From NCBI GenBank assembly GCA_963777485.1, contig CAVZQP010000002.1, positions 248,001 through 312,000 of the forward strand: a stretch of DNA of 64,000 nt. The letters are read 5' to 3'. Below the pieces are notes generated by a model. It did not search any database, was not told the origin of the DNA, and saw only the letters and a program-made list of their open reading frames with translations. Source of the DNA: Bog-473 sp963777485. Lineage in GTDB: Bacteria > Actinomycetota > Acidimicrobiia > Acidimicrobiales > RAAP-2. A program made the translations under genes and the position numbers. Below are positions 25,366-34,582 of this stretch, one piece after another; position 1 is the stretch's first letter, and every line of letters begins with the position of its first letter.

Positions 25366-27891
25366 ATGTGGAAGGTCACGATCAAGGGGCTGCTGGCGCA
25401 CAAGCTGCGGCTCGCGCTGACGGCGCTCGCCATCGTGCTCGGCGTTACGTTCATCGCCGGGACCTTCGTCCTCACGGACACGCTGCACAACACGTTCGAC
25501 AACCTGTTCGGGACGATCTACTCGAAGGTCGACTTCCAGGTGCGCGGGGTCGCCCAGCTCGGAAGTGGCGGGAACGCGACGCGCAATGCGGTGCCCGAAT
25601 CCGTGCTCGGCACGGTGCGGGGCGTACCCGGCGTCCAGGTGGCCGAGGGAACGGTCAACGGCCCGGTGCAGTACATCAGCCACGACGGCAAGGCGATTTC
25701 GTCGGGCGGCGCCCCCACCATCGGGCTCTCCTTCAACCCCGATCAGCGGATCTCCCCTCTCCGGCTCGTCCAGGGGAGGCCGCCGACGACTCCTGACGAA
25801 GTGGTCATGGACCTCGGAACGGCGCAGAAGTACGACTTTTCCGTCGGGAACCGGGTTCGGATCCTGCTGCCGCAAGCACCACCAAAGACCTTCACGATCT
25901 CGGGGATCGCCAAGTTCGGGACGGCGAACAATCTGGCGGGTGCGTCCCTCGCAGCCTTCGACCTTCCCACCGCGCAAGCGCTGTTGGGTCACGTCGGCCA
26001 GTTCGACACCATCAACGTGGTGACGGCGCCGGGATCCGACAAGCCGGCCGTTCAGCGCGCCATCGCATCGGCGCTGCCCCGCGGCGTCGAAGTGGTCACC
26101 GGCCAGACCGTCGTCAACGAGCAGACCAGCACCATCAGCAACGCGCTCGGATTCTTCAACATCGCGCTCTTGGTGTTCGCCTTCATCGCGCTGTTCGTGG
26201 GGGCGTTCACGATCGTGAACACGTTCTCGATCACCGTGGGCCAGCGCACGAAGGAGCTCGCATTGCTCCGCATCGTCGGGGCGAGCCGGGGGCAGGTCTT
26301 CCGGTCGGTGCTGACCGAAGCGGCGCTCGTCGGGCTCCTGGCGTCCCTCGTCGGGCTGGGTCTGGGTGTCCTGGCGGCGCTCGGCCTGGAGGCGTTGCTC
26401 GGCGTCTTCGGTGTCACGCTGCCCTCGGGCCCGCTCGTGTTCGAGGCGCGCACCGTGATCGTCTGCCTGGTCGTGGGCGTCGGGATCACGATGGTCTCGG
26501 CCATCGGGCCGGCGCGTCGCGCCGTGCGCATCGCGCCAGTCGAAGCCGTGTCGGAACAACAGGTCGAGCACGAGATCCCCCTGCGGCGCCGGTTCACGTG
26601 GGGTTCGGGCATCACCTTCGCGGGGATCGCCGCCCTGGCCGTGGGCTTGGTCGCGCCGGCCATCCAGCTGGTCGGTCTGGGTGCCGTGCTGATCTTCATC
26701 GGCGTCGCCCGGCTGGCGCCGGCGGTGGCGCGGCCGATGTCGAGCGTGCTGGGCCGCCCGCTCGCCCGTCTCCTCGGGACGTCGGGGCGCCTCGGGCGGG
26801 AGAACTCGATGCGTAGCCCGCGACGGACCGCCCAGACCGCATCGGCGCTCATGGTGGGGCTCGCGCTGGTGTCCGCGATCGCCGTCTTCGGCTCCTCCTT
26901 GTCGCAGTCGGCCACCCAGAGCATCGACAAGGGCATCAACGCCGACCTCATCGTCCTGGCCACGAACAACATGGGCCAGGGCACCTTCGGCACGACGGTG
27001 CCGACGACCGCGGCCTCCGTGCCCGGCGTCACGGCCTCGTCGTCGGTGTACGGCGGGCAGTTCGAGGTGCGCGGAGCCATCAAGTCCCTCGCCGCAGTGG
27101 GGACCACGAACCTGTCCGACACGCTGAACCTCAGCATGAACTCGGGCACGTCGGACTCGCTCGCCGCGGGAGAGCTGCTGATCGACGCGACGACGGCGAG
27201 CAACGACCATCTGGTCGTGGGCGGCACCGTGCCGGTCAAGTTCGCCCTGACCGGGGACACGCGCATGCGCATCGGCGGCATCTACCAGGACAACCAGCTC
27301 ATCGGGAGCTATCTCGTGAGCGACCGTTTCTACCTGCAGCACTTCGAGAACCCGCTCCCCTTCGCCGTGCTCTTGAAGACGGACGGCAGCCCCGGGGCTC
27401 AGCAAGCCGTGCAGCACGCGCTGGCGCCCTACCCCAACGTGAAGGTCCAGACGCGGGCGGAGTTCGAGCAGTCGCAGGCGGCACAGGTGAACCAGCTGCT
27501 CGGGCTGGTCTACGCGTTGCTCGCACTCGCCGTGATCATCGCCATGATCGGGATCGTCAACACCCTGATGCTCTCGGTCTTCGAGCGCACGCACGAGATC
27601 GGCCTGCTGCGCGCCGTCGGTATGAAACGCCGGCAGATCCGCGCCATGATCCGCTCGGAGTCGGTGATCCTGGCCGTCTTCGGCGCGGTGATCGGGATCA
27701 TCGTCGGGACACTGCTGGGCATCGCGCTCGTCTCGTCGCTGCACTCGCAGGGCATCACGGTGACCTCCGTCCCGTGGTCCAACCTGGTGGTCTTCCTCGT
27801 CCTGGCGGGCATCCTCGGACTGATCGCGGCGAGCTGGCCCGCGCGCCGCGCCGCCCGCCTCGACGTGCTGGCGGCGATCGCGGCCCAGTAG
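25366..27891 (+). CDS. ABC exporter permease, MacB/FtsX type
   Basis: An 841-residue permease with two FtsX-like modules. Each has an N-terminal helix, a large extracytoplasmic domain and a three-helix FtsX core (about residues 265-390 with VGQRTKELALLRIVGASRGQVFRSV, and about 715-835 with FERTHEIGLLRAVGMKRRQIRAMI). This duplicated form is the usual actinobacterial partner of LolD-like ATPases and probably exports lipids, peptides or drugs or remodels the envelope. ATG 25366 follows the ATPase stop by 1 nt. Confidence 0.93.
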   Translation: MWKVTIKGLLAHKLRLALTALAIVLGVTFIAGTFVLTDTLHNTFDNLFGTIYSKVDFQVRGVAQLGSGGNATRNAVPESVLGTVRGVPGVQVAEGTVNGPVQYISHDGKAISSGGAPTIGLSFNPDQRISPLRLVQGRPPTTPDEVVMDLGTAQKYDFSVGNRVRILLPQAPPKTFTISGIAKFGTANNLAGASLAAFDLPTAQALLGHVGQFDTINVVTAPGSDKPAVQRAIASALPRGVEVVTGQTVVNEQTSTISNALGFFNIALLVFAFIALFVGAFTIVNTFSITVGQRTKELALLRIVGASRGQVFRSVLTEAALVGLLASLVGLGLGVLAALGLEALLGVFGVTLPSGPLVFEARTVIVCLVVGVGITMVSAIGPARRAVRIAPVEAVSEQQVEHEIPLRRRFTWGSGITFAGIAALAVGLVAPAIQLVGLGAVLIFIGVARLAPAVARPMSSVLGRPLARLLGTSGRLGRENSMRSPRRTAQTASALMVGLALVSAIAVFGSSLSQSATQSIDKGINADLIVLATNNMGQGTFGTTVPTTAASVPGVTASSSVYGGQFEVRGAIKSLAAVGTTNLSDTLNLSMNSGTSDSLAAGELLIDATTASNDHLVVGGTVPVKFALTGDTRMRIGGIYQDNQLIGSYLVSDRFYLQHFENPLPFAVLLKTDGSPGAQQAVQHALAPYPNVKVQTRAEFEQSQAAQVNQLLGLVYALLALAVIIAMIGIVNTLMLSVFERTHEIGLLRAVGMKRRQIRAMIRSESVILAVFGAVIGIIVGTLLGIALVSSLHSQGITVTSVPWSNLVVFLVLAGILGLIAASWPARRAARLDVLAAIAAQ

Positions 27892-27922
27892 AGCCCGGGT
27901 TGCGGGCGTACAGTTTCGGGCG

Positions 27923-28855
27923 ATGGCAACCGCGACCACGCCCGGCTCGTTCCGGCTTCCCGGCTATTCGATCGCCGTCGGGCCGTTCAGCCACCTGGCG
28001 GCCGAGCGGGACCGGCTGTCCGCACTGAGGTGGCGCCACTTCGACGCGGCGCCCCTCGGCGCGACGGTGGGTGCGGAGATCTCCGGGATCGACCTGCGCG
28101 ATCCGTTGCCCGACGACGTCATTGCGGAGGTGCGCCGGGCCCTCTACGACTACAAGGTCATCTTCTTCCGGGACCAGCCCCTCACGCCGCAGCAGCACGT
28201 TGCGTTCGCCCTGCGCTTCGGCGAGCTCGAGATCCACCCGTTCCTTCCCTCGAACACCGGCGAGCCCGAGTTGGTGCGCTTCGAGAAGACCGCAGAGGTC
28301 AGCGGCTACGAGAACTCGTGGCACCATGACGTCACCTGGCGCGAGTGCCCGTCGATGGGTGCCATCCTGCACGCGGTGAGTGTGCCCGAGCGCGGGGGCG
28401 ACACGCTGTTCGCCGACATGTACGCGGCCTACGAGTCGCTGGACGAGGACATCAAGTCACGCATCGACGAGCTGGTGGCGGTGCACGACTTCACCCAGAC
28501 CTTCGGGCACCGCATGACCAAGGAGGAGCGCCGGAAGGCGAAGGAGCAGTACCCGCAGGTCGAGCACCCGGTGGTCTGCGCCCACCCCGGCACGGGACGG
28601 CTGCATCTCTACGTCAATCGGCCCTTTGTCAGCCACATCGCCGGGATGGACACCGACGAGAGCCGCGTCCTGCTCGACCTCTTGTGCCGGCAGACCGACT
28701 CCCCGGAGCACCAGTGCCGCTTCACCTGGAGCAAGGACGCGGTGGCGTTCTGGGACAACCGGGCGGTGCAGCACTACGCCTCGAGCGACTACTGGCCGCA
28801 GCGCAGGACGATGGAGCGGGCGTCGATCGTGGGGACGCGACCGGCCCGGGCCTGA
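27923..28855 (+). CDS. TauD/TfdA-family 2-oxoglutarate dioxygenase
   Basis: A 310-residue Fe(II)/2-oxoglutarate-dependent dioxygenase. The iron ligands are visible as WHHDVTW (HxD, about residues 133-139) and the distal His in VQHYASSDYW (about 284), with the 2-oxoglutarate-binding Arg in RRTMERASI. Family members release sulfite from taurine or alkyl sulfonates, open aryl ethers, or hydroxylate other acids; the substrate is not evident. ATG 27923 is used. The gene converges on the XRE-cupin regulator with 6 nt between stops. Confidence 0.9.
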   Translation: MATATTPGSFRLPGYSIAVGPFSHLAAERDRLSALRWRHFDAAPLGATVGAEISGIDLRDPLPDDVIAEVRRALYDYKVIFFRDQPLTPQQHVAFALRFGELEIHPFLPSNTGEPELVRFEKTAEVSGYENSWHHDVTWRECPSMGAILHAVSVPERGGDTLFADMYAAYESLDEDIKSRIDELVAVHDFTQTFGHRMTKEERRKAKEQYPQVEHPVVCAHPGTGRLHLYVNRPFVSHIAGMDTDESRVLLDLLCRQTDSPEHQCRFTWSKDAVAFWDNRAVQHYASSDYWPQRRTMERASIVGTRPARA

Positions 28856-28861
28856 CCGGGT

Positions 28862-29536
28862 TCAGGTCGGCGGCTGCCCGTAGGCGGTCACCGAGATGAA
28901 ACGCACCGGGAGCCGGATCAACCGGGCCGGACCGTGCGGGACCTCGCCGTCGAACTGCAGCGAATCGCCCGTGGTCATGAGGTAGGACGCCCCGGCGTAG
29001 CCGTACTCCATCTCACCTTCGAGCATGTAGAGGAATTCGGTACCGGGATGCTGGTAGAGCGGGAACACCTCGCTCTCGCTGGTGAGGGTGACCAGCATGG
29101 GCTCCATGCGCTTGGCGGGGCCCCGCATGGAGCCGAGCAGCTGGTAGCGGTGGCCGCTGCGCGTCCCGGGCCGCCCCAGCTCCGGCCCGCCCCCGGACTT
29201 GGTGTACAGCGCGTCGCGTTCCTCGTCGAGGCCCTGGAACAGAGAGGTGATGGGCACCTCGAGGACCTCGGCGAGCCGCGAGAGGGTGGCGAGGCTCGGT
29301 GAGACCTGGGCGTTCTCGATCTTGCTGATCATCGCCCTTGACAGCCCGACCCGTTTGGCCAGCTCCGCCGACGACAGGCCCACCTCGCGGGCCCGGCTGC
29401 GCACGCGCCAGCCGATGACCGACTCGATCTGTGTCGCGCCTTGCTGGGGGGGCACCGGTACCGCATCCTTGTCGTGCGCGTGCGGCCCCGGTGCCGCCTT
29501 GGGGGCGGAACTCCGGCCGGACTGCCGGGGGCTCAC
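28862..29536 (-). CDS. XRE-family regulator with C-terminal cupin
   Basis: A 224-residue transcription factor. After a flexible 40-residue N-terminus, a helix-turn-helix of the XRE type spans about residues 45-100 (GLSSAELAKRVGLSRAMISKIENAQVSPSL), and a cupin domain spans about 145-215 (YQHPGTEFLYMLEGEMEY, DSLQFDGEVPHGP). Such PuuR/SinR-cupin regulators sense small metabolites. GTG 29536 overlaps the stop of the small heat-shock gene by 4 nt, so the regulator is the second gene of that operon and probably regulates its palindromic promoter. Confidence 0.9.
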   Translation of the reverse strand: MSPRQSGRSSAPKAAPGPHAHDKDAVPVPPQQGATQIESVIGWRVRSRAREVGLSSAELAKRVGLSRAMISKIENAQVSPSLATLSRLAEVLEVPITSLFQGLDEERDALYTKSGGGPELGRPGTRSGHRYQLLGSMRGPAKRMEPMLVTLTSESEVFPLYQHPGTEFLYMLEGEMEYGYAGASYLMTTGDSLQFDGEVPHGPARLIRLPVRFISVTAYGQPPT

Positions 29537-30042
29537 GCCGCCGTGTGCACCGACGCGTCGTCGCCGATGACGACGTCGCGCTCCGACGCGTCGTACGCGT
29601 GACGCGGTGGGGCGGGCTGCGGCTCCTCCCCACCACCGGCGACATCGATCCGGCGGGTGCCGGTGTCGGCAGCCACGGGTGCGCGCACGAAGAGGACCCC
29701 GTGCTCGGCGCAGGCCCGGAGTTCGGACAGGTTCCAGCTGTCGCCCACCCAGAGGCGCTGGCGGAACGTTCCGTGCTGGCGACCGGCCTCGATGACATCG
29801 ACGCCGGGGCCCTTGGCCAGCTGGCGTCGGAGTGTCACGACGACGGCGCGTCCTTCGACGGACACGTCGATGTCCTCGGGAGCGACGCCGGGTGCGTCGA
29901 ACTCAATGACCAGCTCGTCGCCGGTGCGGTAGACGTCGTAGGCCAATGGCGTGGCCACGGCTTCGTGGACGGTCGTGAGCTGCTCGATCTCCTCTACACG
30001 GAGGGGACGCAGGGTACGGAGTGGATCGACGATCTGAGGCAT
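29533..30042 (-). CDS. Small heat-shock protein (Hsp20/alpha-crystallin)
   Basis: A 169-residue chaperone. The alpha-crystallin domain spans about residues 30-125, with YRTGDELVIEFDAPGVAPEDIDVSVEGRAV-type strands (quoted in part) and the ELRACAEHGVLFVRAPVA segment in place of the usual ANGVLTI. ATG 30042 is preceded by GGAAGGGGG. Coupling to an XRE-cupin regulator gene, instead of the HspR or RheA systems known in other Actinobacteria, is unusual. Confidence 0.88.
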   Translation of the reverse strand: MPQIVDPLRTLRPLRVEEIEQLTTVHEAVATPLAYDVYRTGDELVIEFDAPGVAPEDIDVSVEGRAVVVTLRRQLAKGPGVDVIEAGRQHGTFRQRLWVGDSWNLSELRACAEHGVLFVRAPVAADTGTRRIDVAGGGEEPQPAPPRHAYDASERDVVIGDDASVHTAA

Positions 30043-30075
30043 GGGGACCCCCTTCCTTGGCTCGGCAGGTGTGTA

Positions 30076-30108
30076 CACTGAGAATATCAGTGATTAACTG
30101 GAAGTCAA
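30076..30108 (-). promoter_or_regulatory. Promoter and operator of the hsp20-regulator operon
   Basis: On the minus strand TTGACT (30108-30103) and TATTCT (30086-30081) are 16 nt apart. A palindrome CACTGA-N5-TCAGTG (30076-30092) is centred on the -10 element, so a bound dimer would block RNA polymerase. This is the least GC-rich patch in the neighbourhood. Confidence 0.7.
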
Positions 30109-30220
30109 CGCCCCCCGAACGCATTTTTCGTGGCCGGACTCCGCAACCGGGGCCGGCCTGCCCACCGGCCGGGACCGGGGGCGCCATGGCCGACAGGAGA
30201 GGCGAACGTAGTGTTCGGGC

Positions 30221-31756
30221 ATGGGTGGGGTCGGGCGTTTCGCCCGCCGGCTGCGTGATCGGGACGACGACCATCTGCCCCTGGGCGCCGGGCCGGTCTC
30301 GAACGGCGAGTTCGTCCCGGCTGCGCCGACCGCGCACGACAGCGCCGTCAATGCGCTGATCCGCCGGACGATCGACGACGCCAGCCGGCGGACCGGCATC
30401 GGCCGCCGGCGCTTCCTGCAGGGCGCGGGCGCTGTCGCGGCGTCACTGGGCGCGCTGGAGCTGGCGGGATGCTCGTCGGGTGCGGCGCGTCAGGCCGGAC
30501 CGCGACACGGCGGGCACTTCGAGGTGCCGCCACCGGAAGACACGGCGGCGTGCGAGAACGCGTTGACGGGCTCGGAGTTCATCTTCGACGTGCACACGCA
30601 CCACGTCATACCGGGCGGTCCCTGGGTGCAGAACTCGCCCGAAACCACGTCACTGGTTCTCTCCATGCTTCCCCCGGGATGCACCGACACGCCGCAGCTG
30701 GACTGCGTCGACCGGGCCAACTACCTCCACGACCTCTTCCTGGCCAGTGACACGTCGATCGCGGTGCTCACCGACGTCCCGAACTCGGGCCCGTCCAATG
30801 CGCCGATCCCGTTCGCCGACGCACTGAGCACGAAGGAGATCACGGCGGGGCTCACCGGAGGCGGCGCCAGCCGCGTGCTCGTCGAGAACGTCGTCGCCCC
30901 CAACGTGGGGCCGGTCGCTTCGACCCTCGAGGAAATGTCGAGTGCTGTGGAGCAGGGCCCGCCGGCCGCCTTCAAGGTGTACACGGCATGGAGCCCGTCC
31001 GGTCGGGGATTTTCGCTGGAAGACCCGGCGGTGGGGTTGCCGACGGTGCAACACGCGTACGACCTCGGCGTGAAGGTGTTCGTCGCGCACAAAGGTCTCC
31101 CGTTGGTGAACTTCGATCCGGCCTTCAATGGCCCCGACGACATCGTGGCGGTCTCGCGCCAGTTCATCGACATGCAGTTCGTCGTCTATCACGCGGCCTG
31201 GGACCCTTCGCATGTGGAGGGCCCTTACAACCCCAACGCCACCATTGGGATCGACTCTCTGCTCGCCGCGCTCGACAAGCACGGCGTCTCGCCGGACGAC
31301 AACGTCTGGGTTGATGTCGCGACGTTGTGGCGCCAACTCTTGACGCAGCCCGACCAGGCGGCGCACGCCATCGGCAAGCTTCTCAAGCGGGTCGGGACGA
31401 GCCGGGTCCTGTGGGGCACGGACGCTGTCTGGTACGGAAGCCCGGAGGCACAGATCATGGCTATGCGGTCGTTCGAGATCAGCCAGCAATTCCAGGAGCT
31501 CTACGGCTATCCGGCGCTCACGGATCAGGTGAAGGCGGGCCTGTTCGGGCTGAATGCGGCCGAGCTCTTCGGCATCGACCCGACCGCGACGCGGTGCGGG
31601 CTGACGTCGGATCCGCTCAGCGCGAACATCTCCGAAGCGGCCCAACTGCGATCCGACGGCGCGCTCCCGTCCGCCTGGGCGCCCAACGGTCCGACGTCAC
31701 GGCGTCAGATGTTGCGATGGCTCGCGTCGTCCACGACGCACTGGGTGCCGTCCTGA
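30221..31756 (+). CDS. Tat-exported amidohydrolase-family lipoprotein
   Basis: A 511-residue metal-dependent hydrolase of the amidohydrolase_2 (ACMSD-like) type. The twin-arginine motif GRRRFLQGAGAVAASLGALE (residues about 61-80) is followed by a lipobox-like LAGC, so the protein is probably a Tat lipoprotein. The catalytic domain starts with FDVHTHHVIPGG (HxH metal site, about 124) and continues with VFVAHKGLP, VYHAAWDPS and a final GTDAVWYGSPE (metal Asp). The substrate is unknown. ATG 30221 gives a long 60-residue cytosolic leader before the RR motif, so a later start is possible. It converges with GH16. Confidence 0.85.
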   Translation: MGGVGRFARRLRDRDDDHLPLGAGPVSNGEFVPAAPTAHDSAVNALIRRTIDDASRRTGIGRRRFLQGAGAVAASLGALELAGCSSGAARQAGPRHGGHFEVPPPEDTAACENALTGSEFIFDVHTHHVIPGGPWVQNSPETTSLVLSMLPPGCTDTPQLDCVDRANYLHDLFLASDTSIAVLTDVPNSGPSNAPIPFADALSTKEITAGLTGGGASRVLVENVVAPNVGPVASTLEEMSSAVEQGPPAAFKVYTAWSPSGRGFSLEDPAVGLPTVQHAYDLGVKVFVAHKGLPLVNFDPAFNGPDDIVAVSRQFIDMQFVVYHAAWDPSHVEGPYNPNATIGIDSLLAALDKHGVSPDDNVWVDVATLWRQLLTQPDQAAHAIGKLLKRVGTSRVLWGTDAVWYGSPEAQIMAMRSFEISQQFQELYGYPALTDQVKAGLFGLNAAELFGIDPTATRCGLTSDPLSANISEAAQLRSDGALPSAWAPNGPTSRRQMLRWLASSTTHWVPS

Positions 31757-31771
31757 CGGCGGACGCATGGG

Positions 31772-32998
31772 TCAGCCGTACTGCCAGCTCCGGACCCAGT
31801 CGATCTTCGTGGTGGCCGGAAGCGGTGTCACACCGGGTCGGTACTGGTCGCCTTCCGCGGCACCGAGCGCCGCGGTGAGCGCCAGGAAGAACGGTTGGTT
31901 GAACGGCTGGGGGGCCGTGTCGGGATTGTTGACGTAGGGCCCGTACACGTCGGTCATGCACGGTTGGCCGTCGTAGTACGTGGTGATCGACGTCGGTGTC
32001 CACAGCGCGGCATAGGTGTGGAACTGGCCCGCCGGGCTCGACCCCGCATGGACGCAGTTGTCGTCCGACGAGTTGGGGTCGTTGCTCGAGCCGGGATAGT
32101 GGATGGCCGGGACGTCGTTGTTGGGGTACTCGGAATAGAACTCGCCGTAGTCGATCTCGCCGCTGTCGGGCCACGGCCCGTAGAGCGTTTCGTTCTCGGG
32201 GTACAGCCACAGCGTCTCCTGGAGCCCGGGCACGCTCGTGGCCGGCATTTCCGCGCTGGCCTCGAAGAACCCGTACTCCTGGCTGAACAGGTTGTACGAG
32301 ATGACCATCCCGCCCTCGATGTTGGTCTGCGCCTTGGACGCGTACGTCCCCTGGCACCCGATCGGCTGGGCCGACTGGACGACGGAGAGGTTCAGGGTGC
32401 CGCCCGACACGTTGATGGTGTCCGGGTTGTTGACGTAGCACACCTGATGGAAGAGCGGCCCGGTCCTGTACGCACTGGCGTACGTCAACATCGGCGACCA
32501 CTTGGACCCGTCGAGGGAGGTGCCGTTGAACTCGTCGTCGAACGTGCAGTGCCACGACCCTGACGGGGCCGCGACCTGAGGTGCGGTGCCCGCGCACGGG
32601 CCGGAGTCGGCTGGCGCGGCGGGCGCCGCCGTCCCGGGAGTGGTGGCGGGCGCGGCCGGCGCGGCCGCGCGCGGCCCTGACGTACCGGGCGCACCGTTCT
32701 GGGTCGCGGAGTAGCCCGTCGATCCGCCGACACCTGCCGCGGGACCAGCCGCCGGAGGGGAAGACGTCGTCGTGGTCGTGGTGGCGTCGGGGCACTGGTC
32801 GACCATCTGCTGGAACAGCGTGCAGTTGCCGGGACCGGACGATCCGACGGCGTCCGCACCCGGGCCGTTCGCGTCCGCTTGCCCCGAGCCCGGGCTTCCG
32901 ATCAACACGAGGGACAGGACGGCGATGAGGGACACGCCGCCAACGACGTTCGCAATGACCCAGGCGCGTTTACGCCGGTTGCCTCGTGGTTGTGACAC
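31772..32998 (-). CDS. Secreted glycoside hydrolase family 16 protein
   Basis: A 408-residue exported enzyme. An N-terminal hydrophobic helix (VIANVVGGVSLIAVLSLVLI) acts as signal or anchor, followed by a Pro/Ala/Thr-rich linker of about 110 residues. The GH16 beta-jelly-roll has the catalytic motif GEIDYGE (ExDxxE, nucleophile and acid/base Glu) and ends with TKIDWVRSWQY. Members cleave beta-1,3/1,4-glucans, agar or related polysaccharides. I prefer GTG 32998 with GGGAGGG upstream over GTG 33037. It is divergent from a PadR gene. Confidence 0.88.
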   Translation of the reverse strand: MSQPRGNRRKRAWVIANVVGGVSLIAVLSLVLIGSPGSGQADANGPGADAVGSSGPGNCTLFQQMVDQCPDATTTTTTSSPPAAGPAAGVGGSTGYSATQNGAPGTSGPRAAAPAAPATTPGTAAPAAPADSGPCAGTAPQVAAPSGSWHCTFDDEFNGTSLDGSKWSPMLTYASAYRTGPLFHQVCYVNNPDTINVSGGTLNLSVVQSAQPIGCQGTYASKAQTNIEGGMVISYNLFSQEYGFFEASAEMPATSVPGLQETLWLYPENETLYGPWPDSGEIDYGEFYSEYPNNDVPAIHYPGSSNDPNSSDDNCVHAGSSPAGQFHTYAALWTPTSITTYYDGQPCMTDVYGPYVNNPDTAPQPFNQPFFLALTAALGAAEGDQYRPGVTPLPATTKIDWVRSWQYG

Positions 32999-33167
32999 CC
33001 TCAGCCCTCCCAGACGCCGAGCGACCCCGATTGCCACTGAGGAAAACCGCGTGCGGCCCTGAAACTTGCCACGGAAGTTGGATCCTGCCGCCCTGGGGCC
33101 CGATGATCACTCCGACATGCGGATTCACGTCCAGGTCGGTCGCCCGGAACCCGGAAAAGTCGTCCGG

Positions 33168-33195
33168 TTGACGGTATATCGGTTGCCGATATAGA
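33168..33195 (+). promoter_or_regulatory. PadR promoter with operator in the spacer, leaderless
   Basis: TTGACG (33168-33173) and TATAGA (33190-33195) are 16 nt apart. The spacer holds a perfect inverted repeat TATATCGG-TTG-CCGATATA (33175-33193). The expected transcription start falls at 33201-33205, at or within a few bases of the GTG at 33205, so the mRNA is probably leaderless. Confidence 0.75.
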
Positions 33196-33204
33196 GTCAC
33201 AGGC

Positions 33205-33567
33205 GTGGCAGTTGCGAAGCGTGAAGGCGTGGAAGCCCAACCGGGGCAGTTCTCGGGGTTCGGCCGGTACGCGGGACCGGCGACCCTGATCCTCTCGAGC
33301 CTGGCCGAGGGCCCGAAGCACGGGTACGCGTTGACCAAGGACATCGAGCGATTCGCCGACGTCCGGCTGGCGCCCGGCACGTTGTACGAGGCGCTCAGCC
33401 GATTGGAGGGCCAAGGTCTGATCGAGGCGGTCGAGAGCGACGACCGCCGCCGGCCGTACCGGCTCACCGCCATGGGCGCCGAGGCCCTGCGCACCCACCT
33501 CGCGGCGCAGCGCAAGATCGCGGACCTCGGGCTCCGGCGCCTGGCGGGCACGTGGGGCGCAGCATGA
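33205..33567 (+). CDS. PadR-family transcriptional regulator
   Basis: A 120-residue winged-helix repressor. The family core LILSSLAEGPKHGYALTKDIE, LAPGTLYEALSRLEGQGLIEAV and RRRPYRLTAMGAEALR is complete. It starts with GTG 33205 directly behind a promoter that carries an ideal PadR-type inverted repeat, so autorepression is likely. Its stop overlaps the ATG of the membrane-protein gene (ATGA), the standard PadR/membrane-protein pair arrangement. Confidence 0.92.
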   Translation: MAVAKREGVEAQPGQFSGFGRYAGPATLILSSLAEGPKHGYALTKDIERFADVRLAPGTLYEALSRLEGQGLIEAVESDDRRRPYRLTAMGAEALRTHLAAQRKIADLGLRRLAGTWGAA

Positions 33568-34553
33568 GCGCGTCCATGCGGCACCGGGCCGAGCGAAAGC
33601 TCCGCTGGTATCCGAAGGAATGGCGCGCCCGTTACGGCGAGGAGTTCACGGAGTTGCTCGTGGCGGAGCTCGAAGAGCGGCCGCATTCACTCAGCCGCAA
33701 CGTCGACCTGGCGCGCAGCGGGCTGACCGCACGCCTGGCGGCCGCCGGACTCGGTGGCCAACCGCTCGAAGCCGAGGGTTCCGGCCGGCGCAGCCTCGCC
33801 ACGCTGGTCGCCGCGCTCTCGATCTTCTCGGTGGTGGCGGTGGCGCTGTGGGCACAGCTGACGATCGGATGGCAGTGGGCGCCTCCCGCGACACGCGCCA
33901 CGTCGCTCGCGATGGTCGTGATGTCGGTGGGCCTCCTCGCCGTCGGCGTACTCGCCGTTTTCGCTATCGCGCCGGTGGCATGGCTCGCGCTGCGGTCGAT
34001 CGCGATCCGCTGGCGCCATCTCCTCGGCCCGATCGGTCTCGCGATGGCGGGCCTCGTGGTCCTCGTCGTGGGGACCCATCACTTCGCCAACGGCTGGCCG
34101 GGTACGCGCGGCCATCCCTGGACCGACCAGGGGGTCGTGCCGGGCGGCGTCGCAGCGTACGCCTGGGCCTCGACCCTCTTCGTGACCTCGTACTGGCTGC
34201 ATCCCGCCGCGCTGGCCCACTTCCCCGGCTCCGAGGTCGCCTGGATGCTCGTGAGCCCGGTCGCGGCGGCCGCCCTGATCGTCGGCGCCACCCGGATCGT
34301 CCGCCGGGTCGATCTCTCGCCGCGCGTCATCCGCTACGAGCGGCGGCTCGGGCTCCTCGCGGCCGTGACGACGGCGGTCTACCTCACCGGCGCGGCTCTT
34401 TGGATCGTCGACGGCGGGCCGGGTCCGCGCAACCTCTTCCACATCGGTTCGATCGACATCGTGGAGCTGGCCGCCCTCGCCCTGCTGGTGCTCGTCGCCG
34501 GGCGCGCTGCGGGTCGCATCACCGCCGGCAACGCGCCCATGTCGCGCGCCTGA
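33564..34553 (+). CDS. Multi-pass membrane protein paired with PadR
   Basis: A 329-residue protein. The N-terminal soluble segment RWYPKEWRARYGEEFTELL is the motif found in actinobacterial membrane proteins encoded next to PadR genes. About six hydrophobic helices follow between residues 78 and 325. The function is unknown; these pairs are thought to respond to envelope conditions. ATG 33564 overlaps the PadR stop. Confidence 0.75.
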   Translation: MSASMRHRAERKLRWYPKEWRARYGEEFTELLVAELEERPHSLSRNVDLARSGLTARLAAAGLGGQPLEAEGSGRRSLATLVAALSIFSVVAVALWAQLTIGWQWAPPATRATSLAMVVMSVGLLAVGVLAVFAIAPVAWLALRSIAIRWRHLLGPIGLAMAGLVVLVVGTHHFANGWPGTRGHPWTDQGVVPGGVAAYAWASTLFVTSYWLHPAALAHFPGSEVAWMLVSPVAAAALIVGATRIVRRVDLSPRVIRYERRLGLLAAVTTAVYLTGAALWIVDGGPGPRNLFHIGSIDIVELAALALLVLVAGRAAGRITAGNAPMSRA

Positions 34554-34582
34554 CCCGCCGAGACGAGGGAGTGCGGTCTCGG

